Below are positions 54,478-64,000 of a stretch of 64,000 nt of DNA, one piece after another. The stretch's first letter is position 1. Each line of letters starts with the position of its first letter. The DNA comes from Candidatus Thiodiazotropha sp. 'RUGA' (GTDB taxonomy: Bacteria; Pseudomonadota; Gammaproteobacteria; Chromatiales; Chromatiaceae), in contig JAEPDS010000005.1 in assembly GCA_016842065.1 (NCBI GenBank), positions 1-64,000 of the forward strand, written 5' to 3'. The notes beneath the pieces are model-generated. The model saw only the letters and a list, made by a program, of their open reading frames with translations, had not been told where the DNA came from and did not search any database. Both the position numbers and the translations under genes were made by a program.

Positions 54478-57273
54478 TCAGCCATCTGCAGATGATAACT
54501 CACTTAATAGCTGCTTGGCTTCACTGGATTCTTCAAATTGTTGGTTATTATCCAGAATTGCCTGGAGAATTTCCTGCGCCTCTTTGTTTCGACCCTCTGC
54601 CTTCAACACAGCGGCGTAGTGATAGCGGATGGATGGATCAGAGGCTCTGTGCATGATGGGCTCAAGTAACTTCAGCGCAGATTTGGAATCCCCCTCTCGA
54701 AAGGTGAGCCAGGCATAGGTGTCGATCACTGCCAGGGATGAATCACCGACCCGATCATAGGCCCTGCGGGCAAAATCGAGCCCTTTCTCCGGGTTCTTCT
54801 CGTAAACAAGCAATGCCGCATTATTCAGGGCGATTACATTATCCGGTTCATCAGATAATAGTTCATCATAGAGTTTTATTGCGTCTTGCGGCTTTTCATT
54901 GGTTTGCAGAATCATCGCCAGTGCCAGTTTCGCCTGCTTGTCTCCACCAGGCTGGGAATCGATTTTCCGCTGCAGGACCGCTGTTGCCGCATTGAGATTG
55001 CCACTCATGACATACATGTCGGCCAGTTTTCGGTAAAGATAAAATGGCGCCTCAGGCGTCTGGTTTTTTTTCAGCAGGGAAATGGCCGACTGTGGCCTGC
55101 CTTTCGCCTGCAGCACACCGGCACTCAACACCACACCAAGATATTTACTCTTTGAGTCCGCACTCAGTTGCTTGGCGACCGCCTCAGCGACGTCATACTG
55201 TCCGCTCTCCAACGCCAGCTTGTACTTCAGCAGCATACCCTTTTGCGGCAATGGCTTGAGTCCATCAAGGGTCGACATGGCAGCGCCATAGTCCCCCTGC
55301 TTTCTCTGCAGATCGGCCAATTGCAGATAGGCCTCCTGGTTTTGCGGATTCAATCGGATCATCCGCTCAATTGTCGCCCCCGCCTTTTGATATTCACCCG
55401 ACTGCTGATTCATCTCTGCAATCAGCGACAGTAGGGTCTGATTTTCAGTTTCGAGGAGTGCTTTGTCTTGCAGGTATCTGGCCGCCTTTTCCGGTTGTTT
55501 GGTTCGCAGGTAGTAACGGCTGGCGATTATGATCGGCAGTGTCGGGTTGCGTGAGGCTGTTGCAGCCCGGTCTATCCATTTCAACGCCTCTCTCTGCTGA
55601 CCGGAGCGCTCACTGATTTGTGCCAGCAGCAGCAAGGCGTGTGTATTCTCCGGGTCAGTCGCCAGGACCAGATCGAGCCGATCACTGCCCTCGCTCAATC
55701 GGCCATCCTCAAGGTCCATCCGCCCCAGTGCCACCAGGGCCGGCACATAGGCTCTGTTCACTTCAACCGCATTGCGCAGATACTCTCTCGCCTCATGCCG
55801 GTTACCGGATTGCAACTCGATCACGGCACGCAGGTAATAGTCTGTCGCAGACAGGTTCTGGTTTTCGGCAAACACTTGATCAGACTTGTTTCTGGCCGCT
55901 GCAAGATCCTGTTTCTTCAGATAGGAGAGAATCAACAGATTGGTGGTGCTCTTACCGGATGTACTGTCCATCTGTTCAAGCTCTGCGATCGCATCGTCCA
56001 CCGCACCTTGATTCAGATAGAGCTTCGCCAATTCCTGTCGGATCTGGGTATTTTCAGGATTGGATTTGACCGCCTTTTTCAGATATTCGACGCCTTGCAG
56101 AAAATCACCGGATTGACTGGCGGCAGCACCGATCATCGAGAGCAGTTGGTGATCCTTCTGCTGATCGCTTGAGGATTTGAGGATGGAGAGGGCTTCCTGG
56201 GGTTTGTTCAAGCGCAGTTTGATCTCGCCGAGCAGTTTTCTCGCCTGAAGATGAGTCGGCACCTGATTGACGTAGCGCGACAGCAGTACATTGGCCTGTT
56301 CCAGGTTGTTATCCGCAAAGTGGGTTGCACCCAGCAGCAATATGGTCGGCAAGTGATTTGGCAAGGCGTTGTGCGCGTCCGTCAACTCCGTTTTTGCCAG
56401 CTCATACTTTTTGTCGATGTAGTTGTGCAGACCGGACAAATAGACAACGATCGGATGGCTGCTGAACTCACGCTTGAGCTCACCAAGATACTGTTTACTC
56501 TCGCTGAATCTGGATTTCAAAATCAGCATTTGAACCAGTGATGTCTGGGTGAGAAATTGCTCCTGTTTGGAGTCATCCGGCCGACTCAGGGAGACCGCCC
56601 GTTTCAGAGACTCGATCGCCTGATCGAACTGCTGCAACTTGGACTGGATACCACCCAGAGCCCGCCAGGCCTGTGGATTCTCAGCATCGAGAGCGATCGC
56701 TTTGTTGAGAAACTCGATCGCCTGCTCATCCCGGTCTCGCATACCTGCCGCTTTGGCGCGTACCACCAGCGCCTGCGCATTCCCGGCATCCGTTTTCAGC
56801 AGAGTTTCAGCCAGATTGTCGGCTTTTTCAGGTTGGCGCAGGTGGATATAGGCATCAGCCACCGTCTGAATCAGCGGTCGCTGTTCCAGCGCGCTAAAAT
56901 CATCGGCCTCATAGCGCCCGACAATCTGTTTGTGTTTACCCTGCAGACGCCAGGCATCGAGAACAATCTGTTGAACTTCAGGATCTGCCTTTTGCGTTTC
57001 GTTGACGCTGTTGATCTCCTTTTCCGCCGCGATTCCATCGCCCAGTTGCAAATAGGTCTTGGCCAGCAGTATCCGACCCGCCTGGTGTTTTCCATTCGCT
57101 TGCAGAAGATTTTTGAGTTCGATGATCGCTTTGCTGAACTCTTGATTGGAATAGCTGGTGAGTGCGTTTTGATAACGCTCCTCTTCACTCACCCCACCGG
57201 AACAGCCCACAAGCAGAATCACTGTGAGTATCAGTGTGGTGATAGTTGTCGATCCACCTCTATAGACGGCCAT
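54478..57273 (-). CDS. prsT: PEP-CTERM system TPR-repeat lipoprotein PrsT
   Basis: A 931-residue TPR lipoprotein marking exosortase/EPS loci. It starts at ATG 57273 with TTGGAG six bases before; a TTG at 57294 is a longer but less likely start. The N-terminus has a hydrophobic segment ending in lipobox LLVGC, then about twenty TPR-type helix pairs (for example QNALTSYSNQEFSKAIIELK, LSLIAEMNQQSGEYQKAG). The role is thought to be assembly or export of the polysaccharide or PEP-CTERM proteins. It is preceded by a sigma-54-like element and follows prsR by 217 bases. Confidence 0.93.
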   Translation of the reverse strand: MAVYRGGSTTITTLILTVILLVGCSGGVSEEERYQNALTSYSNQEFSKAIIELKNLLQANGKHQAGRILLAKTYLQLGDGIAAEKEINSVNETQKADPEVQQIVLDAWRLQGKHKQIVGRYEADDFSALEQRPLIQTVADAYIHLRQPEKADNLAETLLKTDAGNAQALVVRAKAAGMRDRDEQAIEFLNKAIALDAENPQAWRALGGIQSKLQQFDQAIESLKRAVSLSRPDDSKQEQFLTQTSLVQMLILKSRFSESKQYLGELKREFSSHPIVVYLSGLHNYIDKKYELAKTELTDAHNALPNHLPTILLLGATHFADNNLEQANVLLSRYVNQVPTHLQARKLLGEIKLRLNKPQEALSILKSSSDQQKDHQLLSMIGAAASQSGDFLQGVEYLKKAVKSNPENTQIRQELAKLYLNQGAVDDAIAELEQMDSTSGKSTTNLLILSYLKKQDLAAARNKSDQVFAENQNLSATDYYLRAVIELQSGNRHEAREYLRNAVEVNRAYVPALVALGRMDLEDGRLSEGSDRLDLVLATDPENTHALLLLAQISERSGQQREALKWIDRAATASRNPTLPIIIASRYYLRTKQPEKAARYLQDKALLETENQTLLSLIAEMNQQSGEYQKAGATIERMIRLNPQNQEAYLQLADLQRKQGDYGAAMSTLDGLKPLPQKGMLLKYKLALESGQYDVAEAVAKQLSADSKSKYLGVVLSAGVLQAKGRPQSAISLLKKNQTPEAPFYLYRKLADMYVMSGNLNAATAVLQRKIDSQPGGDKQAKLALAMILQTNEKPQDAIKLYDELLSDEPDNVIALNNAALLVYEKNPEKGLDFARRAYDRVGDSSLAVIDTYAWLTFREGDSKSALKLLEPIMHRASDPSIRYHYAAVLKAEGRNKEAQEILQAILDNNQQFEESSEAKQLLSELSSADG

Positions 57274-57304
57274 CAGTTTCTCCAATCGATCCAAGTATTG
57301 TTAA

Positions 57305-57321
57305 GGCAGTTTGCAAGCCGG
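57305..57321 (-). promoter_or_regulatory. prsT: Candidate sigma-54 promoter for prsT
   Basis: On the minus strand, CCGGCTTGCAAACTGCC has the invariant GG (57319-57318) and GC (57307-57306) with exactly ten bases between, agreeing partly with TGGCACG-N4-TTGCW. It would start transcription near 57294, just ahead of the GGAG ribosome site. PrsR next door is a sigma-54 activator, which makes the location sensible. Confidence 0.4.
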
Positions 57322-57490
57322 TAATTTTCGCTCTGTCTGTGTGCTGAAAATCAAATCAAGACGGCCCTTGCTCCGCATTGTGGCGCTCTAAAGGATGATA
57401 ACCACACTCAAGATCTCACATCCTATTCCAGGGTATTCCTGAAACCCGGAAAATGGCCGGTTGAGCTATCGGGCTATTACCGGTGATGCG

Positions 57491-58852
<1,362 letters not shown>

Positions 58853-58856
58853 GCAA

Positions 58857-60962
58857 TTACGCCTCTACAGTAGCATCTGACTGCCGGTCTGCTGCAGTCC
58901 CTGATTTAATGATTGGAATGGATATGGTGAAACAAGTGCCCTCACCAAGCTGGCTGTTCACTGTCAGGCTGCCGTTCAGGGAGTTAACGTACTCCCGGGT
59001 TTCATAGACGCCAATTCCCATTCCAGCATTTCCCTTGGTTGTCTGAAAGGGCCGAAACAATCGCTCTTTAATGAACTTGTCCTCCATCCCTGAACCGTTG
59101 TCCTGAATGGTAATGATCGCATTCTGATCGATCTTCTCGACGGTTATCTTCACTTCACCGTCCTTATCGGTCGCTTCCTGAGCATTTTTAATCATATGAA
59201 TCATAATCGCAGTGAAACGATCTTTATCTGCAACAATCTCTAAATAGTTGTCTTTGATCTTCAACTGAGGTTTTGGCTGATAGGCAAACAGTTCATTAAC
59301 CGCCTGAGCCACTGATTCCTCAATATAGAATTGTTTCGTTTCAGTCGACTCAAACCTACCCTGCCGCAATTGTGCCAACAGCCTGCCCATTTTGTTGACT
59401 GCATTGCCAATGGTTCTGACCGCATCGTCCATGAACTCCGGATTGTTCTTGTGTCGTTCGGCATTTTTCACGACCAGCTCGAGTTGTGCGATCAGGTTCT
59501 TTAAATCGTGCACGACAAAGGCTGACAAGCGGTTGAAGGCCTCAAATTGATTGGCCCGGTTCAATGCTTCAGAGGCCTGCAGCAGTGCCAGATAGCCGCC
59601 TGCCTGTTTCGCCGCAGCTTTGATCAGATCCCGATCCTCCCAGTTGATCGAGGGTAGTGAATGGGAACGGATAAGCAGAGCAAATCCTATCAGGGCTTCA
59701 TGATGTTTTATAGGTACTATTAACCAGGCATCCTGGATATCCGTCACTCGCTGATCAAGAGCCAGATTGTCATATCGCTCCGGGTATCTGTTCAGTTCGT
59801 CGATATCGATGATCCAGTCGCTATGATGAAAATAGGCGATTAATTCGCTCTCCGCCTGCAGATCCAGGGATATATCGTCGACCTGCCAACGACTGGTACA
59901 GTGGTATCGTCCATCTTCACCCAAGGTCCAGAGATAACCGCCGCGGGACTCCACGGAATCGGATATCGCCTGCACGACTCTGGGCAGTATCTGGCCGCCA
60001 CCGGGCCCCTCCGCAAGGGTTTGAACCACTCTCAACCACTCGTCCCGCCAATCGTACTTGTAACTAAAAAAGTGTTTGTTGACGAAAACTTTCAGCTTGG
60101 CTCTGAGTGATCCGGAAAACAGCACCACCGCCAAAAAGCAGACCCCGGTGAAAACAAACGCGATTTGTGTCGCTTTACCCCAGGTTCCACCGTAATAGCG
60201 GATGTAGTAACCAACCGCCGCCATCAGCACCAGATAGCTGCCGGCAACCAGCATGGTTGTGGCATGAAACACCACCTGCCTGGAGACGAAAACCCGCACG
60301 GACCAGCTGGGATTACGGGTTGCGGCAATCGCCACAAAGGGGGCAACCAGCGAGCTGGTAAAGCCTCTGGCCTGCCACAGGGCGGAATCCACCTGTTTGA
60401 ACATCAACGCATCGGCATAAAGAAAAAGATCGTAGACAAACAGTATGCCCATGCCGAAATAGAGATACTTGACCGCCCAGCGCATATCCGGCCGGGTACT
60501 GCGGTAGAGTTGCTCGATCAGCACCAGACCGGCGATGGCAAACCCCAGATGCCCAAGCAGTTGAAAGCTGGCAGTACCGCCCCAGTTGCGCACCCCGGGG
60601 AAAAACTGAGCGGATAGCTCAACGCCCAGCAGCAGAGCGGAGACGGAAAAGATCGTGACTGGGGCGTACCTGAGCAGACCATCATCACCACCGGCCGCTG
60701 ATTTGAGAATAGACAAGAGTCTCAGAAGAAAGGCAAACCAGGCGATATTTTTTGCAATTTCAAACAGTTGGTACGTATTGGCAGTAAGCGCCGACTCCTG
60801 AACCTGAAAAGCGATCGCGGTCAGAGCCCAACAGGCGGATGTGGTCGAGGCAATCAGCAGATAGGTCCCTTCGATCCGCCCACGCCAACTGGTCAGTAGA
60901 AGCACACTGAAAATCAGAAACAGTGTCGCCGAAAATCCATAGCCGATTATTCCGATAGTCAA
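58857..60962 (-). CDS. prsK: PEP-CTERM system histidine kinase PrsK
   Basis: A membrane sensor kinase, 701 aa. About eight to ten hydrophobic helices occupy the first 290 residues, then a GAF-like sensor (about 310-470), the phospho-acceptor helix with H in FVVHDLKN, and a HATPase_c domain with the N-box (MIKNAQEATDKDG), DNGSGM and GMGIGVYETREYV. The partner is PrsR immediately downstream; the signal is unknown. It diverges from gspG across 514 bases. Confidence 0.95.
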   Translation of the reverse strand: MTIGIIGYGFSATLFLIFSVLLLTSWRGRIEGTYLLIASTTSACWALTAIAFQVQESALTANTYQLFEIAKNIAWFAFLLRLLSILKSAAGGDDGLLRYAPVTIFSVSALLLGVELSAQFFPGVRNWGGTASFQLLGHLGFAIAGLVLIEQLYRSTRPDMRWAVKYLYFGMGILFVYDLFLYADALMFKQVDSALWQARGFTSSLVAPFVAIAATRNPSWSVRVFVSRQVVFHATTMLVAGSYLVLMAAVGYYIRYYGGTWGKATQIAFVFTGVCFLAVVLFSGSLRAKLKVFVNKHFFSYKYDWRDEWLRVVQTLAEGPGGGQILPRVVQAISDSVESRGGYLWTLGEDGRYHCTSRWQVDDISLDLQAESELIAYFHHSDWIIDIDELNRYPERYDNLALDQRVTDIQDAWLIVPIKHHEALIGFALLIRSHSLPSINWEDRDLIKAAAKQAGGYLALLQASEALNRANQFEAFNRLSAFVVHDLKNLIAQLELVVKNAERHKNNPEFMDDAVRTIGNAVNKMGRLLAQLRQGRFESTETKQFYIEESVAQAVNELFAYQPKPQLKIKDNYLEIVADKDRFTAIMIHMIKNAQEATDKDGEVKITVEKIDQNAIITIQDNGSGMEDKFIKERLFRPFQTTKGNAGMGIGVYETREYVNSLNGSLTVNSQLGEGTCFTISIPIIKSGTAADRQSDATVEA

Positions 60963-61476
60963 TCAGTCTTCCTCAAGGGTGCTTGGTTGTGTCGTTACTC
61001 AATGAACTTTTACTCCCTGACAGAGACTTACAACTGTAGGTTTTATTATCCCGATAATCACTGTGACCCTGTATACCCCTCATTGAGGTGAGTAATAGTA
61101 TTTGGCATTTGAGATGGACTATCCCAAATGCAGCAGTCATTGTTTTTTGGCAAATCACAACGAACAATGCTCGATTTAAGCCGACTACCGATTACCCAAT
61201 CGCTATGTCAGTATAGGGTCCTGCAGAAACTGAACTCATGAGGCTGTCGTCTATACTGCCAATTGAAGCAGAATCCGGCGCTTGATTACGGTTTGGATAC
61301 GATCGCCAAAATGATGCTGATTCTGCGGCAAGAGCCACTATAGTACACAAAGATAGTGAAACGATTCACCCTGTCAGCATGATTTTTAACGGGAATCTGG
61401 ATTCCAACACATAATCCCAGGATAATGGCCCACTTTTACGACATATCAACACGGATAATTGACACGGGTTTATCTT
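60963..61476. other. Divergent intergenic region prsK-gspG
   Basis: 514 bases that must hold promoters for both the prsK-prsR unit and the gsp operon. A 7-bp inverted repeat GCATTTG/CAAATGC (61105-61111, 61125-61131) with a 13-base spacer may be a regulator site. I could not identify convincing -35/-10 or sigma-54 elements. Confidence 0.4.
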
Positions 61477-61965
61477 ATGACCATCAATGCAGTCTCCTCG
61501 CTACCTGCCCCTGAAGCAACCACATGCCGTCACCAGGCTGAAATCAATAAATCAAAGAAAATCAGAGGCTTCACACTAATCGAAGTCATGGTGGTCGTAG
61601 TCATACTGAGTATCCTTGCGGCGATCGTCGTGCCAAAAATCATGGATCGACCTGAGCAGGCCCGCATCACCAAAGCCAAAAGCGATATACGGGCACTGGA
61701 AGCCGCCCTGAATCTCTACCGTCTGGATAACATGATCTACCCGACCACCGAGCAGGGGCTCGAGGCTCTGGTGAGCAAACCCAGCGACTCTCCGGAACCC
61801 AGAAACTGGAAGGAAGGCGGCTATCTCGATCGATTGCCCAGCGATCCCTGGGGCAATGGTTATCTCTACCTGAGTCCCGGCAGCCATGGTACGGTCGATA
61901 TCTATACCTCCGGCCTGGACATGCAATCGACAGACGATGACATCGGTAACTGGAATCTGGATTGA
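61477..61965 (+). CDS. gspG: Type II secretion major pseudopilin GspG
   Basis: The major pseudopilin of the type II secretion system. The prepilin peptidase site is G|FTLIE after about 31 leader residues, longer than the usual 6-10. The N-terminal helix is followed by AEQGL-type calcium-loop text (PTTEQGLEALV, DPWGNGYLYLSPG). 162 aa from ATG 61477; a TTG at 61459 would add six residues. First gene of gspG-H-I-J-K. Confidence 0.93.
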   Translation: MTINAVSSLPAPEATTCRHQAEINKSKKIRGFTLIEVMVVVVILSILAAIVVPKIMDRPEQARITKAKSDIRALEAALNLYRLDNMIYPTTEQGLEALVSKPSDSPEPRNWKEGGYLDRLPSDPWGNGYLYLSPGSHGTVDIYTSGLDMQSTDDDIGNWNLD

Positions 61966-62009
61966 TACCGCCCGGAACGATCAACAGTAAGCCTACGGGC
62001 ACTTGGCCA

Positions 62010-62513
62010 ATGCGAAGTGCCAAAGGATCGGGCATGGGCTTCACCCTGATCGAGGTGATGGTGGTGGTGGTCATCATCGGTATCCTGATCAACTACGTGG
62101 CGATCTCATTCGGGCGCAATGCCCCGGGTGACCAGCTCAGGGATGAAGCCCAGCGACTCAACAGCCTGCTTGAACTGGCCAGCGAAGAGGCGTTGCTCAG
62201 ATCCATGTTGATCGGTGTGGATATCACCGAAGAGAGTTATGGCTTCCTCAGTCTCAACGAGGGGGAGTGGGAAGTGGTATCCGACAATCTGTTTCGCGAG
62301 CGTAAACTGCCCCCAGGGGTTGAAATCAGCGTTGCCACCGCACTGCCCGAAGGGGATGACGAAGAGAAGCGAACCCCGGAAATCATCCTTCTTAACAGTG
62401 GCGAGATGACCACATTCGAGCTAAAAGTCAGCTCTGAACAGGTTGAAAGTTACTACCGGTTGACAGGCAATGAACTTGGAGAGCTCTCCCTGGAACATGT
62501 CTCACCCTACTGA
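62010..62513 (+). CDS. gspH: Type II secretion minor pseudopilin GspH
   Basis: The minor pseudopilin GspH (167 aa), with leader MRSAKGSGMG and cleavage at G|FTLIE, then the hydrophobic helix VMVVVVIIGILINY. An in-frame TTG at 61962 overlapping the gspG stop gives a longer form, while ATG 62034 has AAAGGA but leaves only a two-residue leader; ATG 62010 is the compromise. Overlaps gspI by 17 bases. Confidence 0.9.
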   Translation: MRSAKGSGMGFTLIEVMVVVVIIGILINYVAISFGRNAPGDQLRDEAQRLNSLLELASEEALLRSMLIGVDITEESYGFLSLNEGEWEVVSDNLFRERKLPPGVEISVATALPEGDDEEKRTPEIILLNSGEMTTFELKVSSEQVESYYRLTGNELGELSLEHVSPY

Positions 62514-62925
62514 ACCACACGCCTGTGCCCTCCCCTCCACCAGGACATCAGCCTGTCGTCGCAACAAGGGCTTTACCCTGCTGGAGATTCTGATTGCACT
62601 GGCAATTCTGGCGATCGCACTGACCTCGATCATCTCGGTAGCATCCAACCAGTCAGTCAATGTCGCCTATCTACGTGACAAGACCCTGGCCCACTGGGTC
62701 GCCATGAACCAGATGACAGAGCTACAGGTCACCAACCAATGGCCCGCGACCGGCTCGAAAAAAGGTAAGGAGGAGATGGGACTGCAGGAGTGGCACTGGC
62801 AAAGGGAGGTCAGCAAGACACCGGATGACCGTGTCAGACAGGTGGAGATCCGGGTATTTCGCAACAAGGATGATGAGAACAGTGTCACCCGGCTGGTGAG
62901 CTTTCTTTCACAACCGATCAAATGA
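62497..62925 (+). CDS. gspI: Type II secretion minor pseudopilin GspI
   Basis: The minor pseudopilin GspI of the pilus tip complex, 142 aa from ATG 62497 (ATG 62470 also possible). Cleavage is at G|FTLLE, followed by a hydrophobic helix (ILIALAILAIALTSIIS) and the conserved MNQMTELQV. The gene overlaps gspJ by ATGA. Confidence 0.9.
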   Translation: MSHPTEPHACALPSTRTSACRRNKGFTLLEILIALAILAIALTSIISVASNQSVNVAYLRDKTLAHWVAMNQMTELQVTNQWPATGSKKGKEEMGLQEWHWQREVSKTPDDRVRQVEIRVFRNKDDENSVTRLVSFLSQPIK

Positions 62926-63629
62926 AATCTTCAGCACATAATCTGCGGCACCGGCAGCAGCGAAATACTCCCTATGCCGCTGGATTCACCCTGCTTGAAC
63001 TGCTGATAGCGATCACCGTTTTCGCCATTATGGCGACATTCGCCTACTCGGGTCTCAAGGTGGTACTGGATTCCGAAAACCAGACCAGCCAATACAGCAA
63101 ACGCATGTCTCAACTGCAACTGGCGATGAACCTGATGCAGCGGGATATCGAGCAGGCGATTGAAAGGCCGATCCGGGATCAGCAGGGAGACGAAGTCGGC
63201 GCTTTCATCAGTGGCGGTTTTGCCGGCACACTGCTCGAGTTGACCCGGGACGGCTACGCCAACCCGATGAAGCTGCCTCGCAGTAATCTGCAGCGGGTGG
63301 GTTACCAGCTGGAAGAGGAGACCCTCTACCGCCTGACCTGGAGAATTCTCGACAGAGCCCAGGATAGTGAACCCCACCGCTACGAACTGATCGATAATAT
63401 TGAAGAGCTTGAGCTGATCTATTATGACAAGGAGATGAAAAAACAGAGTCAGTGGCCACCTGAAAGGTTTGATTTCGATTCAGGAGAGAAACCCGGTCTT
63501 CCCACTGCGGTGGAAGTCAAGATGGAACTCAAGGATTGGGGTAATATCAGACGCCTGTTTGCACTGGTGAGACCGATACCGGATGAACAAGAGGCGCAGG
63601 GACAAAACAGTAATGGCAACACTCAGTAA
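62922..63629 (+). CDS. gspJ: Type II secretion minor pseudopilin GspJ
   Basis: The minor pseudopilin GspJ, 235 aa. The leader is about 21 residues with cleavage at G|FTLLE, then LLIAITVFAIMATFAYSGL. Text such as LMQRDIEQAIERPIRD and EELELIYYDKEM is characteristic. It overlaps the next gene by 17 bases. Confidence 0.93.
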   Translation: MKSSAHNLRHRQQRNTPYAAGFTLLELLIAITVFAIMATFAYSGLKVVLDSENQTSQYSKRMSQLQLAMNLMQRDIEQAIERPIRDQQGDEVGAFISGGFAGTLLELTRDGYANPMKLPRSNLQRVGYQLEEETLYRLTWRILDRAQDSEPHRYELIDNIEELELIYYDKEMKKQSQWPPERFDFDSGEKPGLPTAVEVKMELKDWGNIRRLFALVRPIPDEQEAQGQNSNGNTQ

Positions 63630-64000
63630 GCGTCCATCGCAACAACAAGGTATTGCCCTGATCACCGCCATTGTAATTGTCGCCATGGCATCGATCGCTG
63701 CCGTGGCAATGACCCACAACCTGCAACTCAATATTCGTCGAACCGGTAATATCCAGGCAGCAGACCAATCCTACTACTACACCCTGGGCAGTGAAGCCTG
63801 GTCCAGAGGTATGCTGATCAGGGACTTGCTCGACGATGAGTCCAAGAAGTACGACTCACTCGATGAGAACTGGGCCATCGAACTCCCCCCCACCCCGGTG
63901 GAAGGAGGCGAGGTACAGGCCATTACCACTGACCTGCAAGGTCGATTCAACCTGAACAATCTCTATCTTGAAGCAGAAGCGGAACCGCAGGCCAAACAGG
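63613..64000 (+). CDS. gspK: Type II secretion pseudopilin GspK, truncated by window end
   Basis: The first 129 codons of GspK, the tip pseudopilin. The start MATLSKRPSQQQG|IALI has the G|I prepilin cut after a 13-residue leader, followed by the helix TAIVIVAMASIAAVAMT. Early GspK text NLQLNIRRTGNIQAADQSYY and LQGRFNLNNL is visible. The ORF runs off the end. Confidence 0.92.
   Translation, partial: MATLSKRPSQQQGIALITAIVIVAMASIAAVAMTHNLQLNIRRTGNIQAADQSYYYTLGSEAWSRGMLIRDLLDDESKKYDSLDENWAIELPPTPVEGGEVQAITTDLQGRFNLNNLYLEAEAEPQAKQ

Overview
The window reads as a chromosomal segment of a free-living or symbiotic sulfur-oxidising gammaproteobacterium. The evidence is a dissimilatory-type ATP sulfurylase (sat), a gammaproteobacterial recC-recB-recD operon, tmcA, hrpA and ychJ, a three-gene pntAa-pntAb-pntB transhydrogenase, a type II secretion pseudopilin operon and part of an XrtA/PEP-CTERM exosortase-associated exopolysaccharide locus. 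A Chromatiales/Sedimenticola/Thiodiazotropha-like host is my inference from this combination; no rRNA or other taxonomic marker is present.

Layout. 1-514: repeats and an edge resembling an insertion-sequence end. 515-4055 (+): tmcA, a small DUF1330-like protein and a PAS-GGDEF diguanylate cyclase. 4460-24680 (-): an accessory type I secretion island. Its order of transcription is ABC exporter, HlyD-type adaptor, a decayed stretch, a lipoprotein, a 152-residue protein, a small membrane protein coupled to a 1045-residue RTX lipase-like protein, and a second small membrane protein coupled to a 3216-residue RTX lipase-like protein. 25074-30188 (-): a CPA2 antiporter, a B12-type radical SAM enzyme and sat, with REP-like repeats and small ORFs between them. 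30551-39143 (-): recC, recB, recD. 39213-49318: an HDOD protein, a small conserved protein, a DUF1631 protein and a PilZ protein (c-di-GMP-linked), a lytic transglycosylase, YchJ and HrpA. 49441-52296 (-): the pnt operon. 52772-60962 (-): prsK, prsR, prsT, an export lipoprotein and a tyrosine autokinase. 61477-64000 (+): gspG, gspH, gspI, gspJ and partial gspK.

The most interesting part is the type I secretion island. Each of two secreted RTX proteins carries an N-terminal alpha/beta-hydrolase domain with a visible Ser-Asp-His triad. Each is immediately preceded by, and translationally coupled to (0-bp junction or 11-bp overlap), a small two-helix membrane protein that shares a Cys-x-Glu-x-Gly-Gly-type motif with its counterpart. 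The arrangement looks like secreted lipase effectors with cognate membrane partners (immunity, chaperone or activator). A 1.1-kb block of the two RTX genes is nearly identical at the DNA level, and relict genes sit at the head of the array, so the island appears to be recombining and turning over.

Elsewhere, PrsK and PrsR form a histidine kinase/sigma-54 activator pair, and a sigma-54-like GG-N10-GC element lies just upstream of prsT. The exosortase itself, its substrates and TolC are not in this window.
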